Assembly (NCBI RefSeq): GCF_949987535.1
Contig: NC_080074.1
Coordinates: 28,293,268-28,357,267 of the forward strand
Length of the DNA stretch: 64,000 nucleotides
DNA from: Balaenoptera acutorostrata
Taxonomy: Eukaryota > Chordata > Mammalia > Artiodactyla > Balaenopteridae
Reading direction: 5' to 3'
This document shows positions 11,401 to 25,900 of the stretch, piece after piece. Position numbers and translations under genes: made by a program. Under the pieces are notes generated by a model, which searched no databases, was not told where the DNA came from, and saw nothing but the letters and a program-made list of their open reading frames with translations. The number at the start of each line of letters is the position of its first letter. Within the stretch, counting starts at the first letter, position 1.

Positions 11401-14400
11401 AATGTGCCATCTCAAATAGCATAGTGGTTTATGAGTGTGGATGTAAGAACCAGCTTTCTGAGTTCCATTTCTGTGGCCTACAAGCTATGTGAGCTTGGAC
11501 GAGTTATTTAATTTGTACCTCAGTTTGCTCATCTGTCAAAAAGAGGATAAGAATGGAACTGTCTTCATAACGTTATTAAGGATTAAATTAGTTAATATTT
11601 GTGAAGCATTTGGAATAGGGCCTGGCACTTAGCAAACATTAATTGGAACTTAATGAATAAAGAATTATGTATATAAGTTTACAAAACTAAATTTCTCAGA
11701 GAACATATACATGTATGTATATCTCAAAATGTAACTTTAGGATAGACCATTCTATTAATAACTCAAGGATGTATTATTTTTACTCTTAGTTTATCCTTTT
11801 TTTTCCTTAATATATTTACTGTAAAATGGTATAGGAGGGAAGAGATATGGGAACATATGTATATGTATAACTGATTCACTTTGTTATAAAGCAGAAACTA
11901 ACACACCATTGTAAAGCAATTATACTCCAATAAAGATGTTAAAAAAAAAAATTAAAAAATAAATAAAATGGTATAGGCATTATGGCTTAAGGGATTTTGG
12001 CCTGCTTACACCCTTGGGCAGCTTTGATTTGAGATTCATCTCTTTATTAAAGATCAGGGATTTATCAGGATTGTACAGTAAAGAATGACAGTTATTTATA
12101 GTATATAATATCTCTTTTTTCACCCCTTTAGTAAATCTTTGCTTCAGAGCAACAGTTATCTTTATTTGTTTAATAAAAAATTTTTACTGGAGTATAGTCG
12201 ACCCACAATACCATGTCAGTTCCAGGTGCACAGAAAAGTGAATCAGCCACACACATCCACACATCCACTCTTTTCTAGACTCCTTTCCCATATAGGCCAC
12301 CAGAGGAGTATTGAGTAGAGCTCCCCATGCTACACAGTAGGTCCTCACTAGCCATCCGTTCCATATATAGTAGTGTGTACATGTCAATCCCAATCTCCCA
12401 ATTTATTATCCCCCCCACCCCCCACCTCACCCGCTGGGAACCATAAGTTTGTTTTCTACATCCAGAGCAACACTTATCTTTAATTTGGTGGTTCTTCACT
12501 CTGTCTGCACACCAGAATCACCTGGGGAAATTTAAGAAATTACCAATATCAAGGCCTCACCCTCCACTCAGTTATGCCATAATCTCCGGCGTAGGCCTGG
12601 GCATTGGTGTATTTAAATGTTTCCCCTGTGATTGTACTCTGTAGTTAAGATTGAAAACTGCTGCTTTTTAAAGTGTCGCTTTTTGGCAAATGATTCCTGA
12701 AACTAAATATCATCTGATTCTTGTTATGAAAACATGGATTTCTGGGCTTCAGCTCAAATGTACTAAATCTAAACTTCTAGGGGAGAAGTCTGATTATCTT
12801 TGTGTTAATAATGATATTGGGTGATTCTTATCCAACAAGTTCAGGAACTAGACGTAGGTGATGCCTGTCTGTAAGAGATCAAGCACTTAGATGCTTGAAA
12901 TATGAATTTACTTTGAAGGCCTCCTTTGCTTTCACATAGCAGGATTGGATCTACTTCTTGTAGTGAGAAGGAGAGGGTTTGGGTAGTTACTACAGTGCTA
13001 ATTCACTGCATTTTAAGAAGAAGAAGAAGAAAATGGAGAGATGTCAGGTTGCTGGCTTAGGACAAGAATAAAATAAATGTCTTCTCTTTAACTATTACTG
13101 ATTCCTGTTTTAGTTAGGTTGAAGCATGCTTTACTTTAGAAATCCACTTCGGTTTTCTTTATTGAGGATAGGATATATTTTGACAGCCGCAGGTTGCTTC
13201 ATAGCATAAGAAAATAGTGGGTGTCCACTCTTCTGATAGAACTTTATTTTTTCCTTGCCAACTGTGAATTTTTATGGAGAAATATGCAAGTATAGAGCAT
13301 ATAAGTGTATATATGACACAAAGGCTATAGATTCTTAGTATTTTCAGATTTAACATGAATGGGTTTGATTGAAAGCAATTGTATAGAATGCTTGTTATTA
13401 ATTTCCAGTTTTGCTGAGGCACATGCTGAGATTTGATTTAATGTGTTATGAGGCTGGGGTATAGAAGTACTCTTAGTGTGTAAGCCTTGCCGAATGTCTT
13501 GCATCCTTATCTCCATGCCACTCTTTTTTTGTTCTGTACTCCCAGCACTTGTGCAGTAATTCTAAAATTAATACAAACTTTTTTTTTTTTTTAATGAACC
13601 CACCCCCAGCCAATCCCACAAGAGAAACCAGCTGTTATTTCTGGTAGTATTAGCGAAAATAAGGAATTTGAGAAAGTGATAGTTCTAGCACCAGGACAAA
13701 TTTCTCCTTTAGTTTTAGCTAGGTGGCAATTTTAAAGTTAATGAATGAGAACCACCTAATATTTTAAGAAACTATTCTTTCCTCTCTTTTATTTAGAAAT
13801 TGTGTGCCAGTTTGAGGACTTGAGAATGCTTTGTGCTCTATTCAGTACCCAAATATAAGAAGTCAGTTGTGGTGGTTCATAATTATGGGAAAACAACAAG
13901 AATCACTTTGGGATTCTAAAAACTACATCTGAATAGGTCTGAATGTGCCTTAAAGTGTCTTAATTTTTAAGTTTTGTTTTATTTAAGTTCTTCAAGTGAT
14001 TACAACACATATCTAAACAAAAGCCTCAGGTTTGCTGTTTTTTTTTTTTTTTTAGAGAGTGCAAAAACCCTGAAACCTGTGATGTTTGGTTACAGTTTTA
14101 TGTGAGTCATAACTTATGTGATTAAAATTCAGTTGGATATTAGGTTCCTCTAAAGTATCATGAAAATTAATATATTATGTTTATATTGGTGAAAAATAAA
14201 ACATTGTTTGGAAAGTAGGTGGTAGTAGTAATGGTGGTGATTGTAGGTGTGTTTATACATATGTACTTACTTTTTTTCCTTTTCTAAAGTTACATAGCAA
14301 ACTTCTGGAGACAGAGCGCCAACTAGGGGAAGCTCATGGTAGACTGAAGGAACAGAGACAGCTTTCAAGTGAAAAGCTGATGGATAAAGAACAACAAGTG

Positions 14401-17400
14401 GCTGATCTACAGCTCAAACTTTCTCGTTTAGAAGAAGAGGTAAGCTCGCATTTCAAATGAGTTTACATTAGTACATTTATTGATAGATTTGAGGCACCTT
14501 AAATATTGTGTTTATTTTTTTTATGGTCAAGAGCTTTAATTGGATTTTTTTAACTTTAAGTTGGGACTTTTATTTCTCCCCAATTAAAACGTCCTATTTA
14601 TTGACTACATTAAGTCATTTTGTTGTGATTGTATTCCCTAAAGTTCTCAGCAAAAATGTGCAAAGAAGGCTACTCTTCAGCTTTAGGCAGGATAAATTCT
14701 CTGGGTGAACCTGTCAGGCTGCTCAAGAAGAGTCTTCCTATCCAGGAAGGACCAATTCCTAATGACTCTGAAAAATGAATATTTGCTGAGGGCATTAATG
14801 ACATGTAGTTGGTGCATATAAACTTTGAGTTTGCATTTAAGGATTTTCTCTTTTAAAAATTAAACATAAGATTGTATGCTATCCTAATTTAAGCTGTAGT
14901 TGGCAAAAATGGTAACTGCTATTTGGTTAAAGTAAAAGTTATAATTTATATATAAGTACGTCTTTTATTAGACTTGAACAAACCCTGAGAGTTAAAATCT
15001 GTAGCTTCAGCAAAAGATTTTCTTCTAGACCCAAAATCTTAGTGTGGTAGATCATGCTGTTGTTTCCCAATAAGTGATAATTATGATTGTTGTGAAAAAA
15101 GTAAAACAAATATTGATAATGTTACAAATATAATTAATTAAAAATAAATATATAATTAATTATATATAATTAATTCCTTGATCATATTAGTATATAAAAA
15201 CAATAATAAACTAAATGCCAACCTGGAGAAAGAATTTTATACTTTTCAGGATGAGAATCAATTCTTGAGGAATAATTTCTTAATCGTGAGATTACGATTC
15301 TATAAGTAATGAGATATTGCTTTTAAAGTTGATTTTTATCTGTTGTTTGAATTGAATTTTCTCTTCAGATTTGAGAATTGTGAGATCTGAAGTACTACCA
15401 GATATTTATATAATAGCATTATGCCTTTAAGTTGTCAACTGATAGTCTTCATTTTTTTTTTTTAAGTTGAAGGAAAAAGTAACAAATTCCACAGAATTGC
15501 AGCATCAGTTAGATAAAACAAAGCAACAGCATCAAGAACAACAAGCTCTTCAGCAAAGCACTACAGCAAAACTTCGTGAAGCTCAGGTAAATAGTATTTG
15601 AATTTTTAGCCTTTTAAACAAAAATTAACCAAATCATTATCCTTTTGTTGTGGTGAAACTAGATAATGCAAAGTACTTGATTATGAAGAGTTTTGATTAT
15701 TTTCTGTATCTGGATAATCAGAAAATCTTTTCTTTTGATTGCTCTGTTGAAAATTTTTTCTAAAATATTAAAAAAATATTTATTATAAATAGATTTGTTA
15801 CTTATAAATTTATTTATATAAAAATTTAAAATTTATTAAATTTCTGTTAAAGAAATTTACTAAATTTATTTAAATAAAATATATTATTTATTTAAATTGT
15901 TATTTATACATAATAAATTATTTATTTATTATTGTTTATTAAAAATACCTTATTTTAGAAATTAAAAATGCAAATAAAATTTCTCAGTTTAGTTTACCTC
16001 AGTAAAAAATAACATTTTGTATTTCCTACAATAGAACTTACTGTTTATTGGTCATGTCTTTCCCTGTTTCAGAACTATCATATGAACATTGGAATTGTAG
16101 GTATAGAAAATGTGACTGAGTTAAATTTGTACAGATTCTATAGTATAGCTCAGAAGATTGAAATAAGTTAAATTTTTTTTTTTGTTACGGTGAGCAGAAG
16201 ACAGTACCCAGATGTTTGAAATGAATTTGAATTTGACATTCATTTATTCCTTCGGTCTTTCATTAATTCGTTGAATATTATTGAGCACTGTGTGTCAGGC
16301 CCAGTGGTAAGCACTGAAATTAGAGAGCTGAGTAAGACACAGTGCCTGCCTTCTAGGAAATGGCAATCTAATGATATACACACAGAAGCAATGTTGGAGT
16401 TGAAAGGAGACAGTAAGTAATATGCCTTTCTTTCCCTTCTGAGTTTGGATAGTGGCATGGGAGTCAGGTGGTTAGAGATCCAAATATTGTATTCATTTAT
16501 TTGTTCTTTCATTCAGTCAGTCAACAAATATATATTAATGTCTAATTTTAGCCAAGGAAGTGATTTTGTGGATATGGCAGCAAAGAAAATAGACAAAGAT
16601 GTCTGCTCTCATGGAGCTTAGTGAGGAAGACAAACACTAGCCAAGGTAAATAGGCAAAATATATAGTGTGTTAGATGGTGGAAGTGCTATGGAGATGAAA
16701 AAAGGGATGGGGAGTAGGAAGTATCTGGGGATCTGGAGGTGGGACTGCAATGTTAGATATGGTTGCCAGGGAAGGCATCTTTGAGAAGATCTAAAGGAAG
16801 GGAAGGTGTACAAGAACATCAAGAAGCCAGTGTGTGGAGTGGTGTGAGTGATAAGAGAGTTAAAAGCCATAGGAATCACAGCCATAGAGATCACAGAGGA
16901 TCAGAACATGTCGAGCTTTATAGGTAATTTTAAGGATTTTACTGTGAGATGAGAAATCATTGGAGGATTCTGAGCAATGGAGTAGCATGATCGGACTTAT
17001 AATTTCGTAGGATTACTCTGGCTACTGTATTGAGAGTAGGCCGTAGGGGCACATAAGTAGAAACAAAGAAATTAGCTAAGAGACTACTATAATAATTGAG
17101 ACAAGAATGATACAGCTTGGATCAGAGTGGAAACAGTGCAGGTAGTGAAAAATGGTCAGATTCTAGATATACTTTAAAGGTAAAGCTGACAGATTTACCA
17201 ATAGATTGATATGGGGCATTGGCAGAGAAGTCAAGGATGATTCCAAGGATTTTGACTCGGGTAGTTGGAAGGATGGAGGTCAAACAAGATGAAGACTGGG
17301 AATCCTATTGGATTTGCCAACATGAGGCCACTGATGACATTGGTAAGAGCAATTTGTAAAGAGAAGGAGGGGCAAAAGCCTGATGGAGAGGGTTCAAAAG

Positions 17401-19703
17401 AAAATGGGAAAAGAGAAGTTTGATGCAATGAATATAGATAACTCTAGGAGTTTTATTATAAAGAGTAGCAAAAAAATAGAGTAGTAAAGATGAGGTAGAG
17501 AATTTGGCATAGATTGCAGGCAAGTGGACTTTCTTATAATGTACCGCAGAATTAAATTTATTCATCCAGTCACAGACAAAGCTGGAAATGACAGCCTTTT
17601 ACCTTCTTATAGGCAGGTTGTCTCTTAGACTGAGGGGAGAGCAAGGGGCTGAGTTAAACATTCTTGATTCCTTATTCCAAGCTTTCCAGTTAGTTAAATT
17701 CTCAATCTCTGGGGAGGAATAAGAAGAGGATGGCAAAGAGGCCAGGCAAAGTCTCTCATTATGAAAAGTCCTGAAAACTAATTAAAGAGCTGTGATGAGT
17801 ATAGTTCTAGGTATATATATGTGTATAAAATTATTACGATAGCATAGAGAAGACAGTTATGTAGCTCGGATATAATTTGGAAAAGAGCAGTTACAGAAAA
17901 TTTCCTTAGAAGGGGCAATCTGTTGCAAAGTTTGTGTAGATGTTTCTGGGTTGCAAAGATGGTGATAGTGAGTAGTATACTCCAAGTAGAAGTTACAAGG
18001 AAAAGAATAGTGAAGCTGGTATGAACTAAACTGTTAGGTTTTGCTGGAGCTTAAGGTGTAATTTAGAGATGAGTTGGAGAAGAGCCTAGAGCATTAGACA
18101 TGGGTAAGTTTATGGAAGGCCTTTCTATCTATGCTTGAAGATAGAAAGGTATTGAAGGTCTTAAGATAGAAGTGCCATAGCCAGATTTGATTTTTAAATA
18201 GATTATTCTCATGGTTTTGTAAAACATGAATTTTGGAGAGAATATTCTGAAACAGGAGATCAGTTAAAAGCCTAATATATGCAGTAGTTTAGGTGAAAAA
18301 TAATGATGGTCTTTTTTTATCAATTTATTTTTATTTATTTATTATTTTTGGCTGTGTTGGGTCTTCGTTGCTGCACGCGGGCTTTCTCCAGTTGTGGCGA
18401 GCGGGGGCTACTCTTTGCGGTGTACGGGCTTCTCATTGCGGTGGCTTCTCTTGTTGCGGAGCACGGGCTCTAGAGTGCCCCGGCTTCAGTAGATGCGGCA
18501 CGTGGGCTCAGGAGTTGTGGCTTGCGGGTTCTAGAGCGCAGGCTCAGTAGTTGTGGTGGGCAGGCTTAGTTGCTCCGCGGTGTGTGGGATCTTCCCGGAC
18601 CAGGGCTCAAACCCGTGTCCCCTGCGTTGGCAGGAGGATTATTAACCACTGCGCCACCAGGGAAGCCTAATAATGATGGTCTTAGTTTAAGCAATTGCTA
18701 AAAAATATCATAGGGACAAATATGAATACTACTTTGGAGGTAAAATAAATACTACTTTGGAGGTAAAATACTACTTTGGAGAAATATGAATACTACTTTG
18801 GAGGTAAATTAATAGTTGTAGGGAATGACAGAGAAAGGGAATGGCTTGCAGACTGATAACATTGGGTACATGGTAAAGGGAGGTATCATCAGCTGTGTTA
18901 ATGAACTTGAGAAAGACGGCCAGTGCGGTGAGTTCAGTTTTGGACAAGGCCTGAGGCACCTATGGGATGTATTAATTTAAAGCCTGAAGGAGAGGACCAT
19001 GCTATATATTAGCTGTGAGAGACAGTATTTATGGGGTAAATGGAATTATTAGAATAAATGTGATCAACCAGGGAGAGAGTGTAATGAGAAAAATAGACAA
19101 CTGGTAACACAAGACTTCTGGGAAACACTAACATTTAAGGGATGAATGAGTAGAGGAAGAACAGCTCAAAGAAAGAATGATCAGAGCAATTAAGGAGACC
19201 TTGCAGAGTGAAAGCCAAAGGACTAGGGAGAGTCAAAAGTTGGGAGTAAGCAGCAACTTCAAATGTGGGTGTGTGGTGAGGATGCCCAGTATGATAAATG
19301 AAAAATATTCATTAGGTTAAGTAGTTAAGAATTAGTGACTTTGTGAAACATAATTTCAATAAAGTGATAGACATGAATGTCTGATTTTTGATTGATGAGT
19401 GAATGAGAGATGAGGGAGTTGGGAAAGTAAATATGCATTACTTTTGAAATTAAAATGTGAATTGCATAAAGACTGGGCAGAAACTGGAGTGGGACTTGGT
19501 CTAGGAAGTGGTTTTGAGAACCAGAGATACCTGAATATGTTTATTATGTAGGACAAAGGGATTAGTAGAGAGGGAATAATTGAGGATATTGGAGAAGGGG
19601 AGGTGACTGAAGGAATAAGGTATTCATAAGCTATGATGTCACTGATACAGTGGGTGGTGGTAAATTCAAACTTATCCTGTGAAGGATATCCTTTGAAGAA
19701 AGG

Positions 19704-19753
<50 letters not shown>

Positions 19754-19879
19754 TTAAATATATTTTACTTTATTATTTATTTTTATTGAAGTATAGTTGA
19801 TTTACAATATTATATTAGTTTCAGGTATACAGCAAAATGACTCAGTGATACATAATACATACATAAATATGCATGTGTT

Positions 19880-19930
<51 letters not shown>

Positions 19931-22900
19931 TTTTTCAGATTCTTTTCTTTTACAGTTACAAAATATTGAGTACAGTTCCCTGTGCTATATAGTAGGTCCT
20001 TGTTGGTTATCTATTTTACATATAGTAGTGTGTAAATATTTTTGAATTATATATGTCTATATATAATTTTATAGGTAAGAGGAAGAAAAATCATGGTAGG
20101 TCATTCCTGAAGATAATATTAGCACCGCCCACCCCCCAGGTTAAGTTTGAATAGTAATAGCTGAATGTCCAGTGGACAGAGATTAAGAATTTGGAGATTA
20201 AGATTAAGCTTTTAAATGGTTATTTAGGGGAATATTTGAGGATGAGAACCCCACTCAAGTGACAGGAGTGAAAAGATGATTCTGAGTATATAATAGAGGT
20301 TGGAGTCTAGAAATTTGTGGTGGCACCAATCTATGGAGGTTTGTGATTTTGTTCTAATAGTGCTCAGAAATGTAGGTGTGGAGAAAGCAGATTGCACCAT
20401 TGATCTAGGATTGGGTTTTTTTTGGAGTGGCTGTATTGGAAATTTGCGGGGTAAAAGGAAATGGAGAATGTAGATGAAAGAATAGTTAAGGTTAGTTCAT
20501 ATCCATATATGAGGTTCAGGAAGAAAAGCTAGGTGTATGCTAAATAAGCTAGAATAAAATTGAGGTTAATGTCTCTTTGACATTGAAGAGCAGAAATGAG
20601 GTCATGAAATTGGAAGACGGTCAGGAAGTTGTGGTCACAGAGTAAGATAATTGACATTTTTTTAATCTAGAACAATTTCAGGTGATCACAAGATCCTGCA
20701 TGTGAGTGATTGAATAGAATGAATAAAGGTCCAGGAATTAAGATGATATGAATGTTGAGGCTGTACTCTTAATTCTCTATGTATTTTGTATTTCCCAGGA
20801 AATTGGCAGAAATTGGGATTGAGAGAAAGACTAAATCAGGTCTCAAGTCTTCAGTGAATGAGGTAGGGATTTATAGATGATAGCAACACAGCATAGAGGG
20901 TAGAATAAATGAATACATAATTCCCAAAGCAGCATAAACCTTTTACTTGAGGGAGAGAGTAATGGCGGTGAAGAAATCTAGAAAAAGTCAACCTCTCCTG
21001 CTTGCCCAACAGAACAGTCCTTACATATCAGAGAGGGCTGATGGGGAATCAGCATCTGTACAGGGAGCACCAAACTTCAGTTAGACTTGGAAATAGAGTG
21101 ATAGTTCTAGAAAAAGCTTAGCCCTGAAACTGTGTTTCCAGAAGATTGGTAGAATGTGCAGAGAGGGTTCTTAGTGGCAGGAACAGAGGATGAGAGCAGA
21201 GAGATTAGGTTGCTTTTCATCGTTTCGTGATTGAAACTTAGAGGGATGAGAAGCATGTTTGGAAGTGACTGATCTCACATATTTTAATATTGGCACACTT
21301 CGTTGAGGGTACCAGGGGGTTGCTGGCTCTGTCTCAGGAAGGTGGTGTGGGCTGCTATAAAGTTTGCATAAGGGCTTGTTAGGGCCTTGTTCTGGGTAGA
21401 GGCTCTCTGGCTCTCTTAGAATGATTGAGGCAGAGGCAAAGGCTGTGGGTCAGATAGCTCTCAACATTAATGAGTGTTGCTCTGGATGTGGGCTCTTGCA
21501 TGTGCTCTGTGTAACATGACGGTCCTTGGTGAAGTAAAGAAGAGGGATCCCTTGATGTAGTGACAGAAGAGTCCTATTGGGGTATTGAAATGATCTTTCA
21601 TGAGTGTATGTGTGTTAGAGTACAATCACTTACTTTTCTGTTCATTCAGTAAATATCTTAGAACATACAGGTCTTGGATACCTCGATGAATAAAACAGAT
21701 AAAAATCTTCACCTTCTTGGAGCCTACATTCTTGTGAGGGGGCAGAGGGAGGCACATAAACATGAAAGATAAGTAAATTATTTAGTGTTAGAAGATAAGT
21801 GCTATGGAAAGAAAAAATATTCAGGAGAGGGAGTATTTGGAAAGGCTGCAATTTTAAATGTAATGATCAGGGTAGGCATGATTGAGAAGGTGGCATCTGA
21901 GCAAACATTGGAAGGAGAGGGAATGAGCCATGTGACTTTGTGAGGAAGTGTGCCAGGCAGAAGAGACAATTGGTGCGAAGGCTCTGAGGTGGGCATGTGC
22001 CTGGTGTGATTAAGAATAATGAGGACTCCCACGTGTCTGAAATGGAGTAAACAAGAGTCGTCGTAGGTGGTGAGCTCAGAGTGTGAGAGTAAGAATGTGG
22101 TTAATTGAAGGGGTATTTTGGTTAAATTCTAGTTTATTATCAATAATATAGGTTTATATTGTGAAGTATATAGTTCTAATTATTTAATTAAATTTGCCAT
22201 GTTAAGATGTAATGATTAGTAAAAAATGTGTAAGACTAAGAGTTTGAGTCTTAAAATTTATTTATTATCATTTTGTTTGAGGAATAACTTTTTAAGTTCT
22301 CTATCATTAAGGTAGTAGTTTTCAATTCTTTACAGAATGATTTGGAACAAGTACTACGTCAAATTGGTGATAAGGACCAAAAGATCCAGAACCTTGAAGC
22401 CTTATTACAGAAGAGTAAAGAAAATATTTCTTTACTAGAAAAAGAAAGAGAAGACCTTTATGCAAAAATTCAGGCTGGTGAGGGAGAGACTGCTGTTCTT
22501 AACCAGTTACAAGAAAAAAACCATACATTACAAGAACACGTAAGCTTGTCAAGTGTATTCTATTTCTAAAATTTACTTGTATCTCTCTAAATCTTACTAA
22601 GTGCTTTATCTAAATGAGTCTTCTGTTATTTTTAGTACTTTAAAAATTATTATGTATTTCTGACAAATACCATCTCATTTACCTTAGAGGTGGGTTGCTA
22701 TTGTAGTGAAAATAAGTTAACATGATTTGATGAAGGAACTCTCAGTTCATGTCCCAGGATGTAACTTATTACCTGTGATGACCATGAGCAAATCGTTTCA
22801 CCTTGTTAGCTCATTTGAAAAGTATAGTTAGCTCATATTGAAAAGTAATTAATAATATATACTTGCCTCATGACATTTTGTGATGTTTTGAAAAAAGTAA

Positions 22901-25900
22901 ATAACAAAATATATTTATAAACTAAAACCACTAATCAAGTGTCAGTTGTTACTATGTATTGGTTAATAACCAGGCTTAGTGGTTAGCTGTATTTTGATAT
23001 TGTATATGTGTTTGGAATACATAGCTAATAATAATTTTGGTAAGTTGCCTTATCGTTCTAACATCTGTGTGTTAGTTTAAGTGAAACTTATAAAATTTAG
23101 CTTAATACATTTTCAAACTGTAAAGAATGTATAGTCACTTTTGGGAAGAATTGTCCAATAAGAGAATTCTAATTATCTAAATGAGAAAGTATTAAAGTAT
23201 AAGTAGGTCATATCACTTTTCTAATTTGGGTATTAGAATATAACACAAATTTTTCCCCCAAATTTCAAAGTTAGCCTAGGTTACCAGTTTTTATGAAGAA
23301 TTATTTAGACTAGTTTTTATAGTTAAAAGTTGCATACAACTTGACATTGCTTATTATACAAATATGATCTGAAACGCATATACAATTTTGAAAAAAGAAT
23401 AAATAAAAGTAAATTTATGTACTTCTGCTTCTGGCAATGTTGGAGTAACTGATACCTATTAAGTCCTCCCACCGTAAACAACTAGAAAAGTAGAAAAAAC
23501 TGTGTAAAACCACTGTTTTCAGACATTGTACAACAAGCAGGTTTTCATCCCTGAGAGAAGAGAAGCAAGTGAAGTGAGCCTTTTGACCATTCCAACTTTT
23601 GACCCAGAGACATTTTTCAGACTGGTGCAGGTCGGGAGAATCCAAGGAAAGCACAGTGGTCTCACGAACTAAGACATGAGAGGTTTGAAGTTCAGGGAGA
23701 TTGAACTCAAATTTTCAGAGCAGAATGTCAGAGAGGAGGGAACAATGTAGAGAAAAAGCTCCAGAAATCTGCTTAGGGATAAACTTGAACCTTTCAATGA
23801 ATGCTAATCTTTACACTCATAAGGAGAGATTCCATGAGGCCAGGCAGTGAACAATTATTAGGAGCTGCAGCTGAAAAATGATTAGAACTCACAGAGCTGG
23901 GAAACATTCAAGTTCTAGCCAGTCAGAGCAGAAAGACATGGTTGAACACTTGGGGGCATTCAGTAGAAACCCCAGAAATGTCACCCCTTCGGAGTAAAGC
24001 TAAACTATCCCTAGACTGAAAGCTAGCCTACACCTGACCTAAGAAGCATAGAAACAAGCCTGGAAAGGGTCCAGCTGAACCACAAGTATATTAACTGTCA
24101 GCTGGAGTAAAATTCAACATTCTTTGAAAGAAGACAGCAAAATCCAGACTTGTCACAACAAATATAAAAAAAATTACTAGACACACAAAGAAGCAGAAAA
24201 CATGTGAGCTGTAAGCAGGAGAAAAATGATTCAATGGAGATAGAACCTGAAATGAGAGAGGATAGAGTCATCAGACAAGTACTTTAACACAGCTTTAAAA
24301 ATATATAGCACTTGTGTTTGTTTTTGTTTAATTTGTGGACAAAGACTTATAGACAGGTGCAAAAATAAATCCTCTTTTGCAACCCAGAACTCAGTGTTCA
24401 GTATGAGTTTTTTTGTTTTGTTTTTTTAAATTAATTAATTAATTAATTAATTTTTGGCTGTGTTGGGTCTTCGTTTCTGTGCAAGGGCTTTCTCTAGTTG
24501 CGGCAAGCAGGGGCCACTCTTCATCGCGGCACGCGGGCCTTTCACTGTCGCGGCCTCTCTTGTTGTGGGGTGCAGGCTCCAGACGCGCAGGCTCAGTAGT
24601 TGTGGCTCATGGGCCCAGCTGCTCCGCGGCACGTGGGATCCCCCCAGACCAGGGCTCGAACCCGTGTCTCCTGCATTGGCAGGCAGATTCTCAACTACTG
24701 CGCCACCAGGGAAGCCCCAGTATGAGTTTTGATACAGATAAGAAGGAACATGATACTTAAAAGAGAATCAAATGATGGGGGTGTATTGATAAACATAAAG
24801 ATTGCTTCCAGGATTATAGAGCTGATAATTTCCCTCATATCTTAAGCTTTTAAATTATCAGCTGCATTGATTTAGTACTCTAATTTTAATGTTGACATGA
24901 AACAAAGATGGCTTCTTTTTTTAGGCTTTTATCTTGAACACAGTGTCTGGATTTTAAAAAGGTGTTGGCGGGCTTCCCTGGTGGCGCAGTGGTTAAGAAC
25001 CCACCTGCTAATGCAGGGGATACGGGTTCGAGCCCTGGTCCGGGAAGATCCCACATGCCGTGGAGCAGCTAAGCCTGTGCGCCACAACTACTGAGCCTGC
25101 ACTCTAGAGTCTGTGAGCCACAACTGCTGAGCCGCATGCCACAACTACTGAAGCCTGCACACCTATAGCCCATGCTCCACAACAAGAGAAGCCACCACAA
25201 TGAGAAGCCCATGCACCACAACAAAGACCCAATGGAACCAAAAATAAATAATAAATAAATAAATTAATTAAAAAAATCATATTAAAAAGGTATTGGCATA
25301 TCCCAACGATCTGTATTGTTCTAGGGTGTGATGGCTTAGGAGTGAATATGATTTGAGCCTAATACATTTTTAGAGGGTGTCAAATTCAAAACCAGGCAGA
25401 TCCGTCTCCTGACCCTAAACGTGGTCCTAAAGTAAATTGCTTGAGGAAATTGGATCCCAAAGATTACAGGTGGGGAATTTTGAAGTGTGTTCGTATTCCA
25501 CTGGAGATCGAAGAAGCCCAACTAAAAGAATTGTGGGCTGACTCACATGACAACTTTCTGAAAGGGCTATTTTATCTTGAAGATTTTGAGTTTGGAGGAA
25601 CTAAGGTGATTGGCAGTGGAAAGAATCAGAACTTGTGAAATTCCTTAAAAATTACTGACTTAAATAATTTTGCCAGGACTTCCCTGGTGGCACAGTGGTT
25701 AAGAGTCTGCCTGCCAATGCAGGGGACATGGGTTCGAGCCCCGGTCCGGGAAGATCCCACATGCCCCAGAGTAACTAAGCCCATGTGCCACAACTGCTGA
25801 GCCTGCACTCTAGAGCCCATGAGCCACAACTACTGAGCACTTGTGCCACAACTACTGAAGCCAGCGCGCTGAGAGCCCGTGCTCCACAACAAGAGAAGCC

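Noticed and set aside
14290..15586. A missing exon between B and C or elsewhere in the rod
   Set aside because: The exon translations join without gaps against the remembered EEA1 protein, so no internal exon appears to be missing.
24971..25045. tRNA-like sequence with A and B boxes, also at 25676-25750
   Set aside because: These are the tRNA-derived heads of CHR SINEs; they lack a full cloverleaf and are not tRNA genes.
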